DNA of 39,797 nucleotides from Clostridia bacterium UC5.1-1D10 (GCA_001304995.1 BBZU01000023.1:1-39797), one strand, 5' to 3'; positions 1-8,077 are shown, counted from the stretch's first letter. Made by a program: numbers and translations. Notes: generated by a model not told the origin, from the letters alone.

Positions 1-1
1 C

Positions 2-358
2 CGTGGTATCGGCAGCGCACAGGGCTTCGACCTGATCAGAGACGTTGCAGATGCACTGGGCGCAGAAGTTGGTTCTTCCAGAGCATGTGTAGACGCTGGC
101 TGGATCGAAAAAGATCGTCAGGTTGGTCAGACAGGTAAAACAGTACGTCCTGACCTGTACATGGCATGCGGTATCTCCGGTGCTATCCAGCACGTAGCTG
201 GTATGGAAGGTTCCGAACTGGTAATCTCCATCAACAAAAACGACACAGCTCCTATTTTCGAAGTATCTGACCTGGGTATCGTAGGTGACGTAAAACAGAT
301 CCTGCCTAAACTGGCTGACGCTATCAGAAAATACAAAGCTAACAAAGCTACAAACTAA
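2..358 (+). CDS. etfA: Electron transfer flavoprotein alpha subunit, C-terminal part (5' end outside window)
   Basis: The frame is open from the window edge and ends at TAA 356-358. The visible 118 residues are the FAD-binding domain of an Etf[13 protein letters not shown], then [20 protein letters not shown] and [10 protein letters not shown], followed by [20 protein letters not shown]. EtfA with EtfB carries electrons between acyl-CoA dehydrogenases and ferredoxin or NADH, and in Clostridia it often takes part in flavin-based electron bifurcation. The start and the partner genes lie to the left and cannot be seen. A strong terminator follows at 375-401, so this is the last gene of its operon. 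Codon use is strongly biased (CTG, GTA, GCT, AAA), like nifJ, which fits high expression. Confidence 0.93.
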   Translation, partial: RGIGSAQGFDLIRDVADALGAEVGSSRACVDAGWIEKDRQVGQTGKTVRPDLYMACGISGAIQHVAGMEGSELVISINKNDTAPIFEVSDLGIVGDVKQILPKLADAIRKYKANKATN

Positions 359-374
359 TTCGTTTGCTACAAAG

Positions 375-401
375 GGCTTCCCGAAAGGGAAGCCTTTTTT
401 T
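375..401 (+). terminator. Rho-independent terminator of etfA
   Basis: Perfect 8-bp stem GGCTTCCC (375-382) and GGGAAGCC (387-394) around a GAAA tetraloop, followed by seven T. Confidence 0.92.
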
Positions 402-983
402 GCGCAAAATTTTGGATGAAGCGAAAAGCGAGTTGTTTTCTGGCGTGAAAAGCGAGGAAGGAAAAATAGACAAGAATACAGAACGTGTATTTTGTGAGGA
501 GAACGATAAGAATGGATAAGTGATGGGAAAATACGGATGATAAGCAATCAGCATAAATAAGAGTTTTGATAAAACATCAGTCGTTTTTCTATTAGTGTAA
601 GGGATAGAGAACGAAACCTAAGTAGTAAAAAGGATAGAGAAAGGAAAATCCAGGGAGAAAAGATTTCATGTACAAAATGACATCGGAAAATAGAAGTTGG
701 AAGGAAAAAAGGCAGGGGGTTTAAAATTAGAGTGAATAAGGAGAATGGACAGATACGGACGAAGAATAGGAAAGGCGAAGAAAAGATTTGATATGTAAAA
801 CAGTCAAAAAAAGTTTTGGGGACAAAAATGAAAAGTGATATTGTAAATAGTGAGAAAGGTATTTACAAAAAAGACATAGGCAAAAATGCGATACAAAATA
901 TGAGGTTATATATGAAAAATATGGTTTTTTAAGGGACAGTATATGATTGTTGCATAAGAAAACAGTGAGAAAAAGCGCAAAAA
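402..983. other. Gene-free, purine-rich stretch
   Basis: About 580 bases with no open frame that has a ribosome-binding site or recognisable product. The plus strand is rich in A and G and poor in C (for example 721-780 has only four C). I see no tRNA, hairpin-plus-T-run or repeat. It could be a decayed gene or a long upstream region of relQ. Confidence 0.6.
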
Positions 984-1012
984 TAGACTTTCTGTATGGT
1001 GTATGGTATACT
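984..1012 (+). promoter_or_regulatory. Sigma-A-type promoter of relQ-cls
   Basis: TAGACT (984-989), a 17-base spacer, and TATACT (1007-1012). The RNA would start near 1019, giving a leader of about 26 bases before the start codon. Confidence 0.75.
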
Positions 1013-1045
1013 GCAAGAAAATAGAGAAATAGGAAGGTGAGTATC

Positions 1046-1714
1046 ATGCAGGAATTGGATTTTCAATTTAAAGATATTTTACAGATGGAACATCCTGAAT
1101 TGATTTTGAAAAAAGCAAGACCTTTTATGGACTTGATGATGGAATATCAATGTGCTTTGATGGAAGTGGAAACAAAACTGAATGTTTTGAATGAGGAATT
1201 TGCGGCAAAATACCAGCGCAATCCTTTTGAATCCATCAAATCCAGAATCAAAGAGCCTTTGAGCATCATCAACAAAATGAAACGAAAAGGCTTTGAATTA
1301 TCCGTGGAAAGCATGGAAAAGAATTTATTTGACATTGCGGGAATCCGTGTCATTTGTTCTTTCTGCGATGACATTTATGCCATTGCCAGCATGCTGACTG
1401 GACAGGATGACATCATTCTGGTGGATGTAAAAGACTACATTAAAAACCCGAAACCCAACGGATACCGGAGTTTGCATTTGATTTTGGATATTCCCATTTT
1501 CCTTTCTTCCGGAAAGAAACATATGAAAGTGGAAGTGCAGTTCCGTACCATTGCTATGGATTTCTGGGCAAGCCTGGAACACAAAGTAAAATACAAAAAA
1601 GATGTGGAACATTCGGAAGAAATTGTGGCAGAGCTGAAAGAATGTGCAGACGTGATCTTTGCTATGGATTGTCGGATGCAGGAAATTCGGAATAAAATCG
1701 AGGGGAAAGCATGA
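1046..1714 (+). CDS. relQ: Small alarmone synthetase, RelQ/YjbM type (GTP pyrophosphokinase)
   Basis: Transfers pyrophosphate from ATP to GTP or GDP to make (p)ppGpp, the stringent-response messenger. The 222-residue protein has only the synthetase domain: GIRVIC near residue 98, KNPKPNGYRSLHLI near 132-145 (the substrate loop with the conserved Tyr), EVQFRT and WASLEHKVKYK. There is no HD hydrolase domain and no TGS/ACT region, so it is a short synthetase and not a RelA/SpoT bifunctional enzyme. ATG 1046 is chosen because AGGAAGG (1031-1037) lies 8 bases upstream; a GTG at 1037 would overlap that site. The stop overlaps the cls start (ATGA), implying translational coupling. Transcription is probably from the promoter at 984-1012. 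Confidence 0.9.
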   Translation: MQELDFQFKDILQMEHPELILKKARPFMDLMMEYQCALMEVETKLNVLNEEFAAKYQRNPFESIKSRIKEPLSIINKMKRKGFELSVESMEKNLFDIAGIRVICSFCDDIYAIASMLTGQDDIILVDVKDYIKNPKPNGYRSLHLILDIPIFLSSGKKHMKVEVQFRTIAMDFWASLEHKVKYKKDVEHSEEIVAELKECADVIFAMDCRMQEIRNKIEGKA

Positions 1715-3288
1715 ACGATGCAGGGGCAAACAACAAAAATGGTTTATTGGAAAAAGGGCGCAGCGGCATACTGCATGTGATTTTTGGGCGTTCCGCGGTG
1801 GTTCTGGTACTGATTTTGATTCAGCTGATCTTGATGTTTCTGGTCTTTGACTATTTCCGGAAAAGTGTACCTTACTTTTTTGGTGGGCATTTAATCATTG
1901 CACTGGCACTGGTTTTTATTGTGCTGAATCGTCCGTCAAATCCTGCCATGCAGCTTTCGTGGGTGGTCATTATCATGATTTCGCCCATTGTGGGTGGATT
2001 GTTCTATTTTTATGTGGAGACCCATCCGGGACAGCGGATTTTGGAAAGACGGCTGGAAACCCTTTACAAACAGACAGCTAAGTACATCACACAGGATGAA
2101 GAAATTGCCCAGAAGCTGGCGAAGCGGGACAAAGGAACAGCGAGGCTGGCAGACTACATCCGCAAGCATGGGAATTTTTCCGTATATCAGAACACGAAGG
2201 TGACATATTTCCCTTTGGGGGAAAACAAGTTTGAAGCCATGCTGCAAGAGTTGGAAAAAGCCGAAAAATTTATTTTTCTGGAATATTTTATTGTGGAAAA
2301 AGGGTATATGTGGGCGAAGATCCTGGAGGTTTTGCAGCGGAAGGTGGCAGAAGGCGTAGAAGTACGTTTGATGTATGATGGCACTTGTGCATTCAACTAT
2401 TTGCCTTACCGTTACCCTGATGAAATCAAGAAAATGGGCATTCAATGCAAGATGTTTTCACCTATTTTGCCTGTATTATCCACCCACTACAACAACCGCG
2501 ATCACCGCAAAATACTGGTGATTGACGGAAAAGTCGGTTTTACCGGAGGGGTGAATATTGGGGATGAGTATATCAACCGCCGTTCTCCTTTCGGACACTG
2601 GAAAGACACAGCCATTATGCTGGAAGGCGATGGTGTGGAAGGACTGACACAGATGTTTTTGCAGATGTGGAATGTTACAGAAAAATGCGAAGATTTCGGC
2701 AAGTATTTACAGAAAGAAAATTGCGGCATACAGGACGACAGCGGTTTTATCCTGCCTTTTGGGGACAGTCCTTTTGACCGGGAGCTCATTGGGGAAACGG
2801 TTTATATGGACATCATCAACCGAGCGGAGGACTATGTACATATTATGACGCCATATCTCATTATCGACCATGAAATGGAAACGGCGTTATGTTATGCGGC
2901 AAAAAGAGGTGTGGATGTGAAGCTGATATTGCCACATATTCCAGACAAGAAGATGCCTTTTGCTTTGGCCAAAACTCACTATCCCCAGTTATTGAAAGCG
3001 GGGGTACGAATTTTTGAATATACGCCGGGGTTTGTGCACGCAAAGGTATTTTCCAGCGACGGCAGAAAAGCTGTTGTGGGAACCATCAATCTGGATTACC
3101 GCAGTTTGTATCTGCATTTTGAATGTGGTGCCTTTTTATTTGACCTGCCTGTTATTGAAAAAATCGATAAGGATTTTGAACATACATTGGCAGAATGCCA
3201 GGAAATGACCATGGCAGATTACAGAAAAGGAAGTATAATGCAGAAAATTTACGGCAAAGCATTGAAACTGCTGGCGCCGTTGATGTAA
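1711..3288 (+). CDS. cls: Cardiolipin synthase (phospholipase D family)
   Basis: Condenses two phosphatidylglycerol molecules into cardiolipin and glycerol at the membrane. The 525-residue protein has N-terminal hydrophobic segments (about residues 25-55 and 65-100, ending in SPIVGGLFYFYVE), then two HKD catalytic motifs. The first is HRKILVIDGKVGFTGGVNIG near residue 264; the second is HAKVFSSDGRKAVVGTINLD near 442. Length and order match bacterial ClsA-type enzymes. The start ATG overlaps the relQ stop by four bases, so the two form one operon closed by the terminator at 3301-3339. Linking a stress-alarmone synthetase to a membrane lipid enzyme suggests a shared stress role, but that is inference. 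Confidence 0.93.
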   Translation: MNDAGANNKNGLLEKGRSGILHVIFGRSAVVLVLILIQLILMFLVFDYFRKSVPYFFGGHLIIALALVFIVLNRPSNPAMQLSWVVIIMISPIVGGLFYFYVETHPGQRILERRLETLYKQTAKYITQDEEIAQKLAKRDKGTARLADYIRKHGNFSVYQNTKVTYFPLGENKFEAMLQELEKAEKFIFLEYFIVEKGYMWAKILEVLQRKVAEGVEVRLMYDGTCAFNYLPYRYPDEIKKMGIQCKMFSPILPVLSTHYNNRDHRKILVIDGKVGFTGGVNIGDEYINRRSPFGHWKDTAIMLEGDGVEGLTQMFLQMWNVTEKCEDFGKYLQKENCGIQDDSGFILPFGDSPFDRELIGETVYMDIINRAEDYVHIMTPYLIIDHEMETALCYAAKRGVDVKLILPHIPDKKMPFALAKTHYPQLLKAGVRIFEYTPGFVHAKVFSSDGRKAVVGTINLDYRSLYLHFECGAFLFDLPVIEKIDKDFEHTLAECQEMTMADYRKGSIMQKIYGKALKLLAPLM

Positions 3289-3300
3289 GAAAATGAAGAT

Positions 3301-3339
3301 AGCTGGAATTCTTGAAATACGAAGAATTCCAGCTTTTTT
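3301..3339 (+). terminator. Rho-independent terminator of relQ-cls
   Basis: AGCTGGAATTCTT (3301-3313) pairs perfectly with AAGAATTCCAGCT (3322-3334), followed by a T run to 3339. Confidence 0.93.
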
Positions 3340-3403
3340 GTGTGAGAAAAGTGTCTATTTTTGCAGAGAAATGCGGTAGGAAAAAAAGAGGGTGCGACAG
3401 CCT

Positions 3404-3433
3404 TTGACAGGTTTTGCAGGGAAAAGGTGTTAT
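3404..3433 (+). promoter_or_regulatory. Possible promoter of the JAMM-like/LysM gene
   Basis: Perfect -35 TTGACA (3404-3409). The best -10 at normal spacing is TGTTAT (3428-3433, 18-base spacer); TATATT at 3431-3436 is closer to consensus but 21 bases away. Confidence 0.4.
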
Positions 3434-3476
3434 ATTTCATAAAGAAATGACATAGCAAAACCAAGGAGGAAAAAAG

Positions 3477-4676
3477 ATGCGGTATTATTTCGATGGGGAC
3501 AGCAATCTATACGGATATCATTCCGATGAAAAGCCCTTTACATTTCCCACAAAAGTAAAGCAGATGGGCGCCGTTGACCATAGACGGAAAATCTATGTAG
3601 AGGATTATGTGTATACATACTTATATCAATATGGCAAAAGTCACAGCTGTACGGAAAAAGTGGCGGCACTGGTAGGCAGGCAGATTGAGATAGACGGAGA
3701 AGAAATTCTCATGATCTGCGGTGCTATTCAGGGGAAAGATGCCACAGAGGAAAATGGGACACTGACATTCAGTGCGGCAACCTGGGAATATGTGGGCAGT
3801 CAGATGGACAAGTATTTCCAGGGAATGACGCTGGTGGGCTGGGTGCATTGTCAGCCGGGATTTGGCGCCTTTCTTATGTCCAAGGATGAGGCTTTCCACA
3901 AGCTATATTTTCAAGAGCCATGGCAGGTGCTTTTTGTGGTAGATCCTGTGGACAAGCTGGATACCTTTTACATATACAACGAAGAAGCGGATGTATTACA
4001 GCAGGCGAAAGGATACTTTGTTTACTACGAAAAGAATGAAGAAATGCAGGAATACATGCTGGATCACAGTGTGGTGAAGCCCAAAGAAGCGAAAAATCCG
4101 GAAGAAGAAAAAGAAGAGAACACAGCACAAGAGAAACAGGACAAAGAAGAAACAAGACCTCAGGAAGGCCCACGAAGAAGGCGGCGGCCGACACCGGAAG
4201 AACGCATTGACGCGGCGCAGGAAATCCGGCGGGTATTACAGCGGCGGGCAAAAGAGGCGGAAGCGGCACAGCGCAGCAAATATACCATGCTGACCAGTGT
4301 AAGCTGCATATTATGTGTGATCTGTCTGTGTCTGGGGTATGGGCTATTCAGCAATTTGAACAGGCTGGAAGAACTGGAAACGAAAATGGCAATGGTACAG
4401 GATTCTTATACAGTACTGGCGGAGAATGTGGAGGATGTGAAAGTACAGGCGGCTTTTGCACCACGCATGACTGAGGCGGCAGAAGAAGAATCAAAAGAAC
4501 AAGAAGAAACACAGAAAACAGAAGGACGGATACACGTTGTGGAAGCAGGGGAAACATTAGGCAGCATCAGTCAGAAATACTATGGAGATGGAAGTGGTGT
4601 GGAAAAAATTATGAATGCCAATGGACTGGATAATCCCAATCGTATTGTATGCGGACAGGAATTACTGATTCCATAA
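3477..4676 (+). CDS. JAMM/MPN-like domain protein with one transmembrane helix and a C-terminal LysM domain
   Basis: A 399-residue protein with an unusual layout. Residues 38-165 resemble the JAB1/MPN fold. Glu60 is in TEKVAALVGR, and VGWVHCQPGFGAFLMSKD (120-137) closely follows the JAMM loop of Rpn11-type deubiquitinases. The second metal histidine of H-x-H is Gln126, and Asp137 is kept. Residues 200-265 are charged, with five arginines at 234-238. A transmembrane helix spans about 271-292, a short coiled region follows, and a LysM (351-399; HVVEAGETLGSISQKYYGDG) ends the protein. The arginines before the helix predict the MPN domain inside and the LysM in the wall. The start is set by AAGGAGG at 3463-3469. 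It stands alone between two terminators. Function unknown; the lost histidine suggests a non-catalytic MPN domain. Confidence 0.85.
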   Translation: MRYYFDGDSNLYGYHSDEKPFTFPTKVKQMGAVDHRRKIYVEDYVYTYLYQYGKSHSCTEKVAALVGRQIEIDGEEILMICGAIQGKDATEENGTLTFSAATWEYVGSQMDKYFQGMTLVGWVHCQPGFGAFLMSKDEAFHKLYFQEPWQVLFVVDPVDKLDTFYIYNEEADVLQQAKGYFVYYEKNEEMQEYMLDHSVVKPKEAKNPEEEKEENTAQEKQDKEETRPQEGPRRRRRPTPEERIDAAQEIRRVLQRRAKEAEAAQRSKYTMLTSVSCILCVICLCLGYGLFSNLNRLEELETKMAMVQDSYTVLAENVEDVKVQAAFAPRMTEAAEEESKEQEETQKTEGRIHVVEAGETLGSISQKYYGDGSGVEKIMNANGLDNPNRIVCGQELLIP

Positions 4677-4694
4677 AATGTGAAAAAGCACGAG

Positions 4695-4733
4695 AAAAAC
4701 CAGAAATTCAGAAAAATGGAATTTCTGGTTTTT
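4695..4733. terminator. Bidirectional terminator between convergent genes
   Basis: AAAAACCAGAAATTC (4695-4709) pairs perfectly with GAATTTCTGGTTTTT (4719-4733). The A and T flanks let it work for the LysM gene on the plus strand and for the repressor gene on the minus strand. Confidence 0.85.
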
Positions 4734-4755
4734 GTGCGTTTTTGGAATGGACAAA

Positions 4756-5387
4756 TTACAGCTTGAATTTTACATGGAGTACTTTACCAATGATATGCAG
4801 GCGAGGCAGTTCGGCAGGCGTAAAAACCATGGGCGCATAAGCGGGATTTTCTGCTTGCAGGATCAGCAGACCCTCTTTTTCAGCACACGTTTCAGGGTGG
4901 CTGTTTCGTTGTCGATGATGACAACGGCAATATCACCGGACTCCACATCATCCTGTTTGCGGACAAAAACAAGATCGTTGGGATAGATACGGGCGTTGAT
5001 CATACTGTCCCCTTGGACGCGAAGATAGAAATATTCATGGCAGGCAGAAACTTCCGAAGCATCTACGGTTTCATAGCCTTCGATGTTTTCCACTGCAAGA
5101 GCCGGCATGCCCGCATGAACAGCACCAAGAATGGGAATTCGCACAGAATGGCGCAAAGAAAAGCTTTCCGCAGGTAGATAACCACAGGACACCATCAATT
5201 CTTCATAAGACACCTGAGGGCCGGCAATGGCGCGAAGAAGATCGGGAGAGGGCGGGCGATCCATACGCAGATTCAGGTATTTGGACAGATATGTACGGTT
5301 AAAGCCTGTACGCTCAGAAAATTCGGTGGTGGTAGAATTGCCTATGAGTTTTTGCAGCTGTTCTTTGAATTTCACTTTTTGAAACAT
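4756..5387 (-). CDS. LexA/CI-like self-cleaving repressor (HTH plus S24 peptidase), frame broken near its end
   Basis: Residues 18-41 form an HTH (TTTEFSERTGFNRTYLSKYL). Residues 84-170 are an S24 domain with the cleavage pair Ala92-Gly93 in GAVHAGMP, Ser128 in QGDSMI and Lys166 in TLKRV. RecA filaments normally trigger Ser/Lys self-cleavage in this family. The uncorrected frame stops at 4863-4865 after 174 residues. One base missing in a T5 run (4876-4880) would restore a normal family ending (EGLLILQAENPAY, then ELPRLHIIGKV) to TAA 4756-4758, about 212 residues. ATG 5387 is chosen because AGGAGG (5396-5401) lies 8 bases upstream; TTG 5393 is too close. It faces the prophage operon and very likely is its immunity repressor. 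The break could be a sequence error, a real mutation, or -1 slippage at GAAAAAG. Confidence 0.85.
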
Positions 5388-5415
5388 ATACAAAACCTCC
5401 TATATATTTTTGTTC

Positions 5416-5444
5416 AGTATATCAGAAGAAAGAAAAAAAGACAA
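5416..5444 (-). promoter_or_regulatory. Promoter of the prophage repressor
   Basis: On the minus strand, TTGTCT (5444-5439), a 17-base spacer, and TATACT (5421-5416). A GAAC half-site follows at 5415-5412, just downstream of the -10. Confidence 0.7.
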
Positions 5445-5462
5445 TGGAAACCGTGAAAAAAG

Positions 5463-5491
5463 TTGACATGAACAAGCGTTCGTGATATGAT
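5463..5491 (+). promoter_or_regulatory. Rightward promoter of the prophage operon
   Basis: TTGACA (5463-5468), exactly 17 bases, then TATGAT (5486-5491). This is the best consensus promoter in the window. Its -35 lies 18 bases from the -35 of the divergent repressor promoter. Confidence 0.85.
5470..5481. promoter_or_regulatory. SOS/LexA-type operator inside the prophage promoter
   Basis: GAACAAGCGTTC is a perfect match to the Gram-positive LexA (DinR) box GAAC-RNRY-GTTC. It lies wholly within the 17-base spacer between -35 and -10, so a bound repressor would block RNA polymerase. Either host LexA or the neighbouring S24 repressor could bind it. Confidence 0.8.
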
Positions 5492-5506
5492 GATAAAAAC
5501 ATAGTC

Positions 5507-5624
5507 AAATCGTGATGAAATGTAGTATTACTTTTCATAATGCGAATGTGCTTGTAGGATTTTGTCGATTGATGTCGATAAAATCTGGAGATTCACAGAA
5601 AATAATTTAGAATAATCACGATTT
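5507..5624. repeat. Inverted pair of AAATCGTGAT upstream of the late regulator
   Basis: AAATCGTGAT occurs at 5507-5516 and its reverse complement at 5615-5624. A third TCGTGAT lies at 5480-5486 over the -10 region of the rightward promoter. Spacing and position suggest operator sites for a second DNA-binding protein, though chance cannot be excluded. Confidence 0.4.
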
Positions 5625-5666
5625 TGTGTACTTTTTGTGAAAATAATTAACGAAAGTTGGGTGTTT

Positions 5667-6170
5667 ATGGGGAAGAAGGAAGATGTATCCAAAATGCATG
5701 CGTATTTGCAGAAAGAAGCCGAAAGCACCAGAGGAAAGGTGAAGCGGATGCTTTTGGAATGGGGAGCAAGTTTAGACCAATGCGGCAGAAAACAGGAGGA
5801 GATCCGGAAGATTCTGCGGCTGAAAGCAGAATGTGAAGGATTGGCGGCAGAGGTAAAAAGCAGGAGTATGGAAAAAGGCTTTTCTTTGATTGAGGAAGCC
5901 TATGACCACAACATCGCTGTTTTGCAGGAGGAGATTGAACGAAAGCTCACAGAAAAAAGAAAGATTGACGGTATGGTGGCTCTATTATCCAAAGAGGAAC
6001 AGGAGCTGCTGTTTTTGCGGTATCAAAAGGGCTATGGATATGATTACATTGCTTTGAAGCTGAATATGGGGCGGTCTACCTGTTTTCGCATTCATGACAG
6101 GATATTGACAGATTTGGCGGATAGACTCGAAAAAGAAGGATTTTTTTGCAAAGAATGTGAAAAAAGTTAA
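5667..6170 (+). CDS. Phage late-gene regulator with sigma-70 region 4-like HTH (ArpU/Xpf-like)
   Basis: A 167-residue protein. Residues 10-100 are charged and probably helical or coiled coil. The C-terminal part (LLSKEEQELLFLRYQKGYGY, then YIALKLNMGRSTCFRIHDRI) is a sigma region 4-like helix-turn-helix, as in ArpU-type phage regulators and the PBSX positive control factor Xpf. It is the first gene after the SOS-controlled promoter and precedes terminase, so a role in turning on late transcription is likely. ATG 5667 is preferred over the in-frame GTG 5637, which has no ribosome-binding site; the site before 5667 is also weak, so the start is uncertain. Confidence 0.7.
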   Translation: MGKKEDVSKMHAYLQKEAESTRGKVKRMLLEWGASLDQCGRKQEEIRKILRLKAECEGLAAEVKSRSMEKGFSLIEEAYDHNIAVLQEEIERKLTEKRKIDGMVALLSKEEQELLFLRYQKGYGYDYIALKLNMGRSTCFRIHDRILTDLADRLEKEGFFCKECEKS

Positions 6171-6183
6171 CACGAATAATGTT
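6157..6183 (+). repeat. Diverged copy of the prophage promoter/operator segment
   Basis: The segment begins GTGAAAAAAGTT, continues ACA, GAA, AA and GTT, and matches 5453-5480 with five changes and one missing base. It includes the palindrome GTTAAC over the stop codon of the regulator gene. No good -10 follows at 17 bases, so it looks more like an operator copy than a promoter. Confidence 0.4.
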
Positions 6184-6254
6184 GGGACTTTTTTGAGAGT
6201 TTGGGTGTGATAGGATTTGTTTGCGGCCGACAAAAGAAGCAAAGGAGGGAGGAG

Positions 6255-6653
6255 ATGTCCCATGAAACATTGAGTGAAAAAGAGAAAGAGTTTTGCAGGG
6301 CATATGCAAAAGGGATGGCAGTGACAGAGGCTGCAAAAGCGGCGGGATACGCAAATGGAAGTTACGGAAAACAGCTGTTGCAGAAAGAGAAAATTCGGAC
6401 TTTTTTGGCAGAAATGGAAAAGAAAGCGTCAGGAGTACCTTCTGAACAAAAAAAGGAGGAAGGAAAGATTGCACCGGGGGGATGAGATACTGGCTTTTCT
6501 GACGGAAACCATGCGGGGCGGTGAAGAAACGGACATTAGACCCGCATGCGGGCGGCGGAACTGCTGGGCAGGCGGAACGGAGCTTTTGTCAAGGAAGAAG
6601 CAGAAAACAGCCGAGTCATCATCATTGACGACATTGGGAGGGAAGAAGGGTGA
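6255..6653 (+). CDS. Terminase small subunit (XtmA-like), two compensating frame breaks
   Basis: Recognises phage DNA ends for packaging. It starts at ATG 6255 after a strong AGGAGGGAGGAG. The N-terminus MSHETLSEKEKEFCRAYAKG and the following TEAAKAAGYANGSYGKQLL are the usual HTH of small terminases. Reading continuously requires removing one G in the run 6476-6481 (giving GDEILAFLTETMRG) and adding one C at 6541-6543 (giving RMRAAELLGRRNGAFVKEE). The end is then TGA 6651-6653, about 132 residues. That is shorter than the roughly 200-265 residues usual for XtmA. The stop overlaps the GTG start of the large subunit. Without the corrections the frame stops at 6485. Confidence 0.8.
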
Positions 6654-7893
6654 AAGAGAAAAAGATATTTCTTTCTTCTCTCATCGGGCCGGCGTTTTAC
6701 GAGGTGCATCGAGATATTGCAGCCAACAAGCATGTGCATTACTGGCTGAAAGGCGGCAGGGGCAGCGGGAAATCTTCTTTTGTTTCTTTGGAAATCATAT
6801 TGGGGATGATGGCAGACCCGAAGGCACATGCGGTGGTGTTGCGAAAGGTGGCTGTGAACCTAAAGGACAGCGTTTTTGAGCAGCTATGGTGGGCCATCCG
6901 CAGTCTGGGGGTGGAAGACCAATGGGAAAGCAAACTGTCTCCCATGGAAATGGTCTACAAAAAGACCGGACAGAAGATCATTTTTAAAGGGGCAGATAAG
7001 CCAAGAAAAATCAAGTCCGCCAAGTTTCGGGAAGGATATGTGAAATACATCTGGTACGAGGAAGTGGACGAATTTTCGGGAATGGGGGAAATTCGTACTA
7101 TTAACCAGAGCCTCATGCGTGGGGGCGAGGATTTTGTGGTATTTTACTCCTTTAACCCGCCCAGAAGCCTCCAAAGCTGGGTCAATGGGGAAGCGGCAGA
7201 AGAACGGGAGGACAAGCTGGTACATCACAGCACATACCAGGCTATGCCTAAGGAATGGCTGGGAGAACAGTTTTTTCTGGAAGCGGCTTACATGGAGAAG
7301 CGGCACAACGAAAGCTACCGACATGAATATTTGGGAGAGGCTGTGGGATGCGGCGGGGAGGTATTCCACAATATCGTTCTGCGGCAGATTACGGAAGAAG
7401 AAATCAGAACCTTTGACCATGTGGCAAGGGGGCTGGATTGGGGATATGCCATAGATCCCTTGCACTATACAGTAAACCATTATGACAGTACCAGACGACG
7501 GCTGTATATTTTCTTTGAACTGCATAAGGTGGGCATGAGTAACCGATTGCTGGCAGCAGAGATTCAGAAAGAAAACAAAGGGAATGAACTTGTGGTTTGC
7601 GACAGTGCAGAACCAAAGTCCATTGCGGAATTGCAGGAATACGGCATTTCGGCTATGGGAGCAAAAAAGGCCCGGACAGTGTGGTATATGGCATGAAGTG
7701 GTTACAGGATTTAGAAGAAATCGTCATTGACCCGAAACGATGTCCTATGACCGCAAAGGAATTTACGGAGTATGAGCTGGAAAGCGATGGAAATGGGGGC
7801 TGGAAGGCTTATTTTCCGGACAGGAACAATCACGCCATAGACGCGGTGCGGTACAGCAGAGAACGAGATATGCGGCCGGTACGGATTTGGTAG
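6650..7893 (+). CDS. Terminase large subunit (XtmB-like), one frame break
   Basis: ATPase and nuclease that packages DNA into the head. The Walker A motif is GGRGSGKS (residues 35-42) and a Walker B-like YIWYEEVDEF lies near residue 127. The nuclease part has DWGYAIDP, VVCDSAEPKSIAEL and, near the end, NHAIDAVRYS, supplying the acidic residues typical of the RNase H-like nuclease. The frame breaks at 7669-7673 (AAGGCCCGG): one extra base there gives KKGPDSVVYGMKWL and carries on to TAG 7891-7893, about 414 residues, normal for XtmB. Unrepaired, the frame ends at 7696. The start is GTG 6650, overlapping the stop of xtmA. Confidence 0.9.
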
Positions 7894-8077
7894 GGCCAAG
7901 GAAATGTTGGAAATGCGAGCAGACAGGGTGGTATAGCGAGGGGAATTTTAGAGGCAGGAGAGAGAAAAGAAATTTTGCCAAAGGTTTTTTTGAAAGGAAA
8001 AATGCCTGTTTACATTTTGGGTTGGAAAAGAAATGGGAAGAAAACGGCAGGCAGTTTTTTGGCAGAAAGGAGGAAGC

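Noticed and set aside
6355-6879. Separate open frames within the terminase genes
   Set aside because: They are pieces of xtmA and xtmB exposed by single-base breaks, not extra genes.
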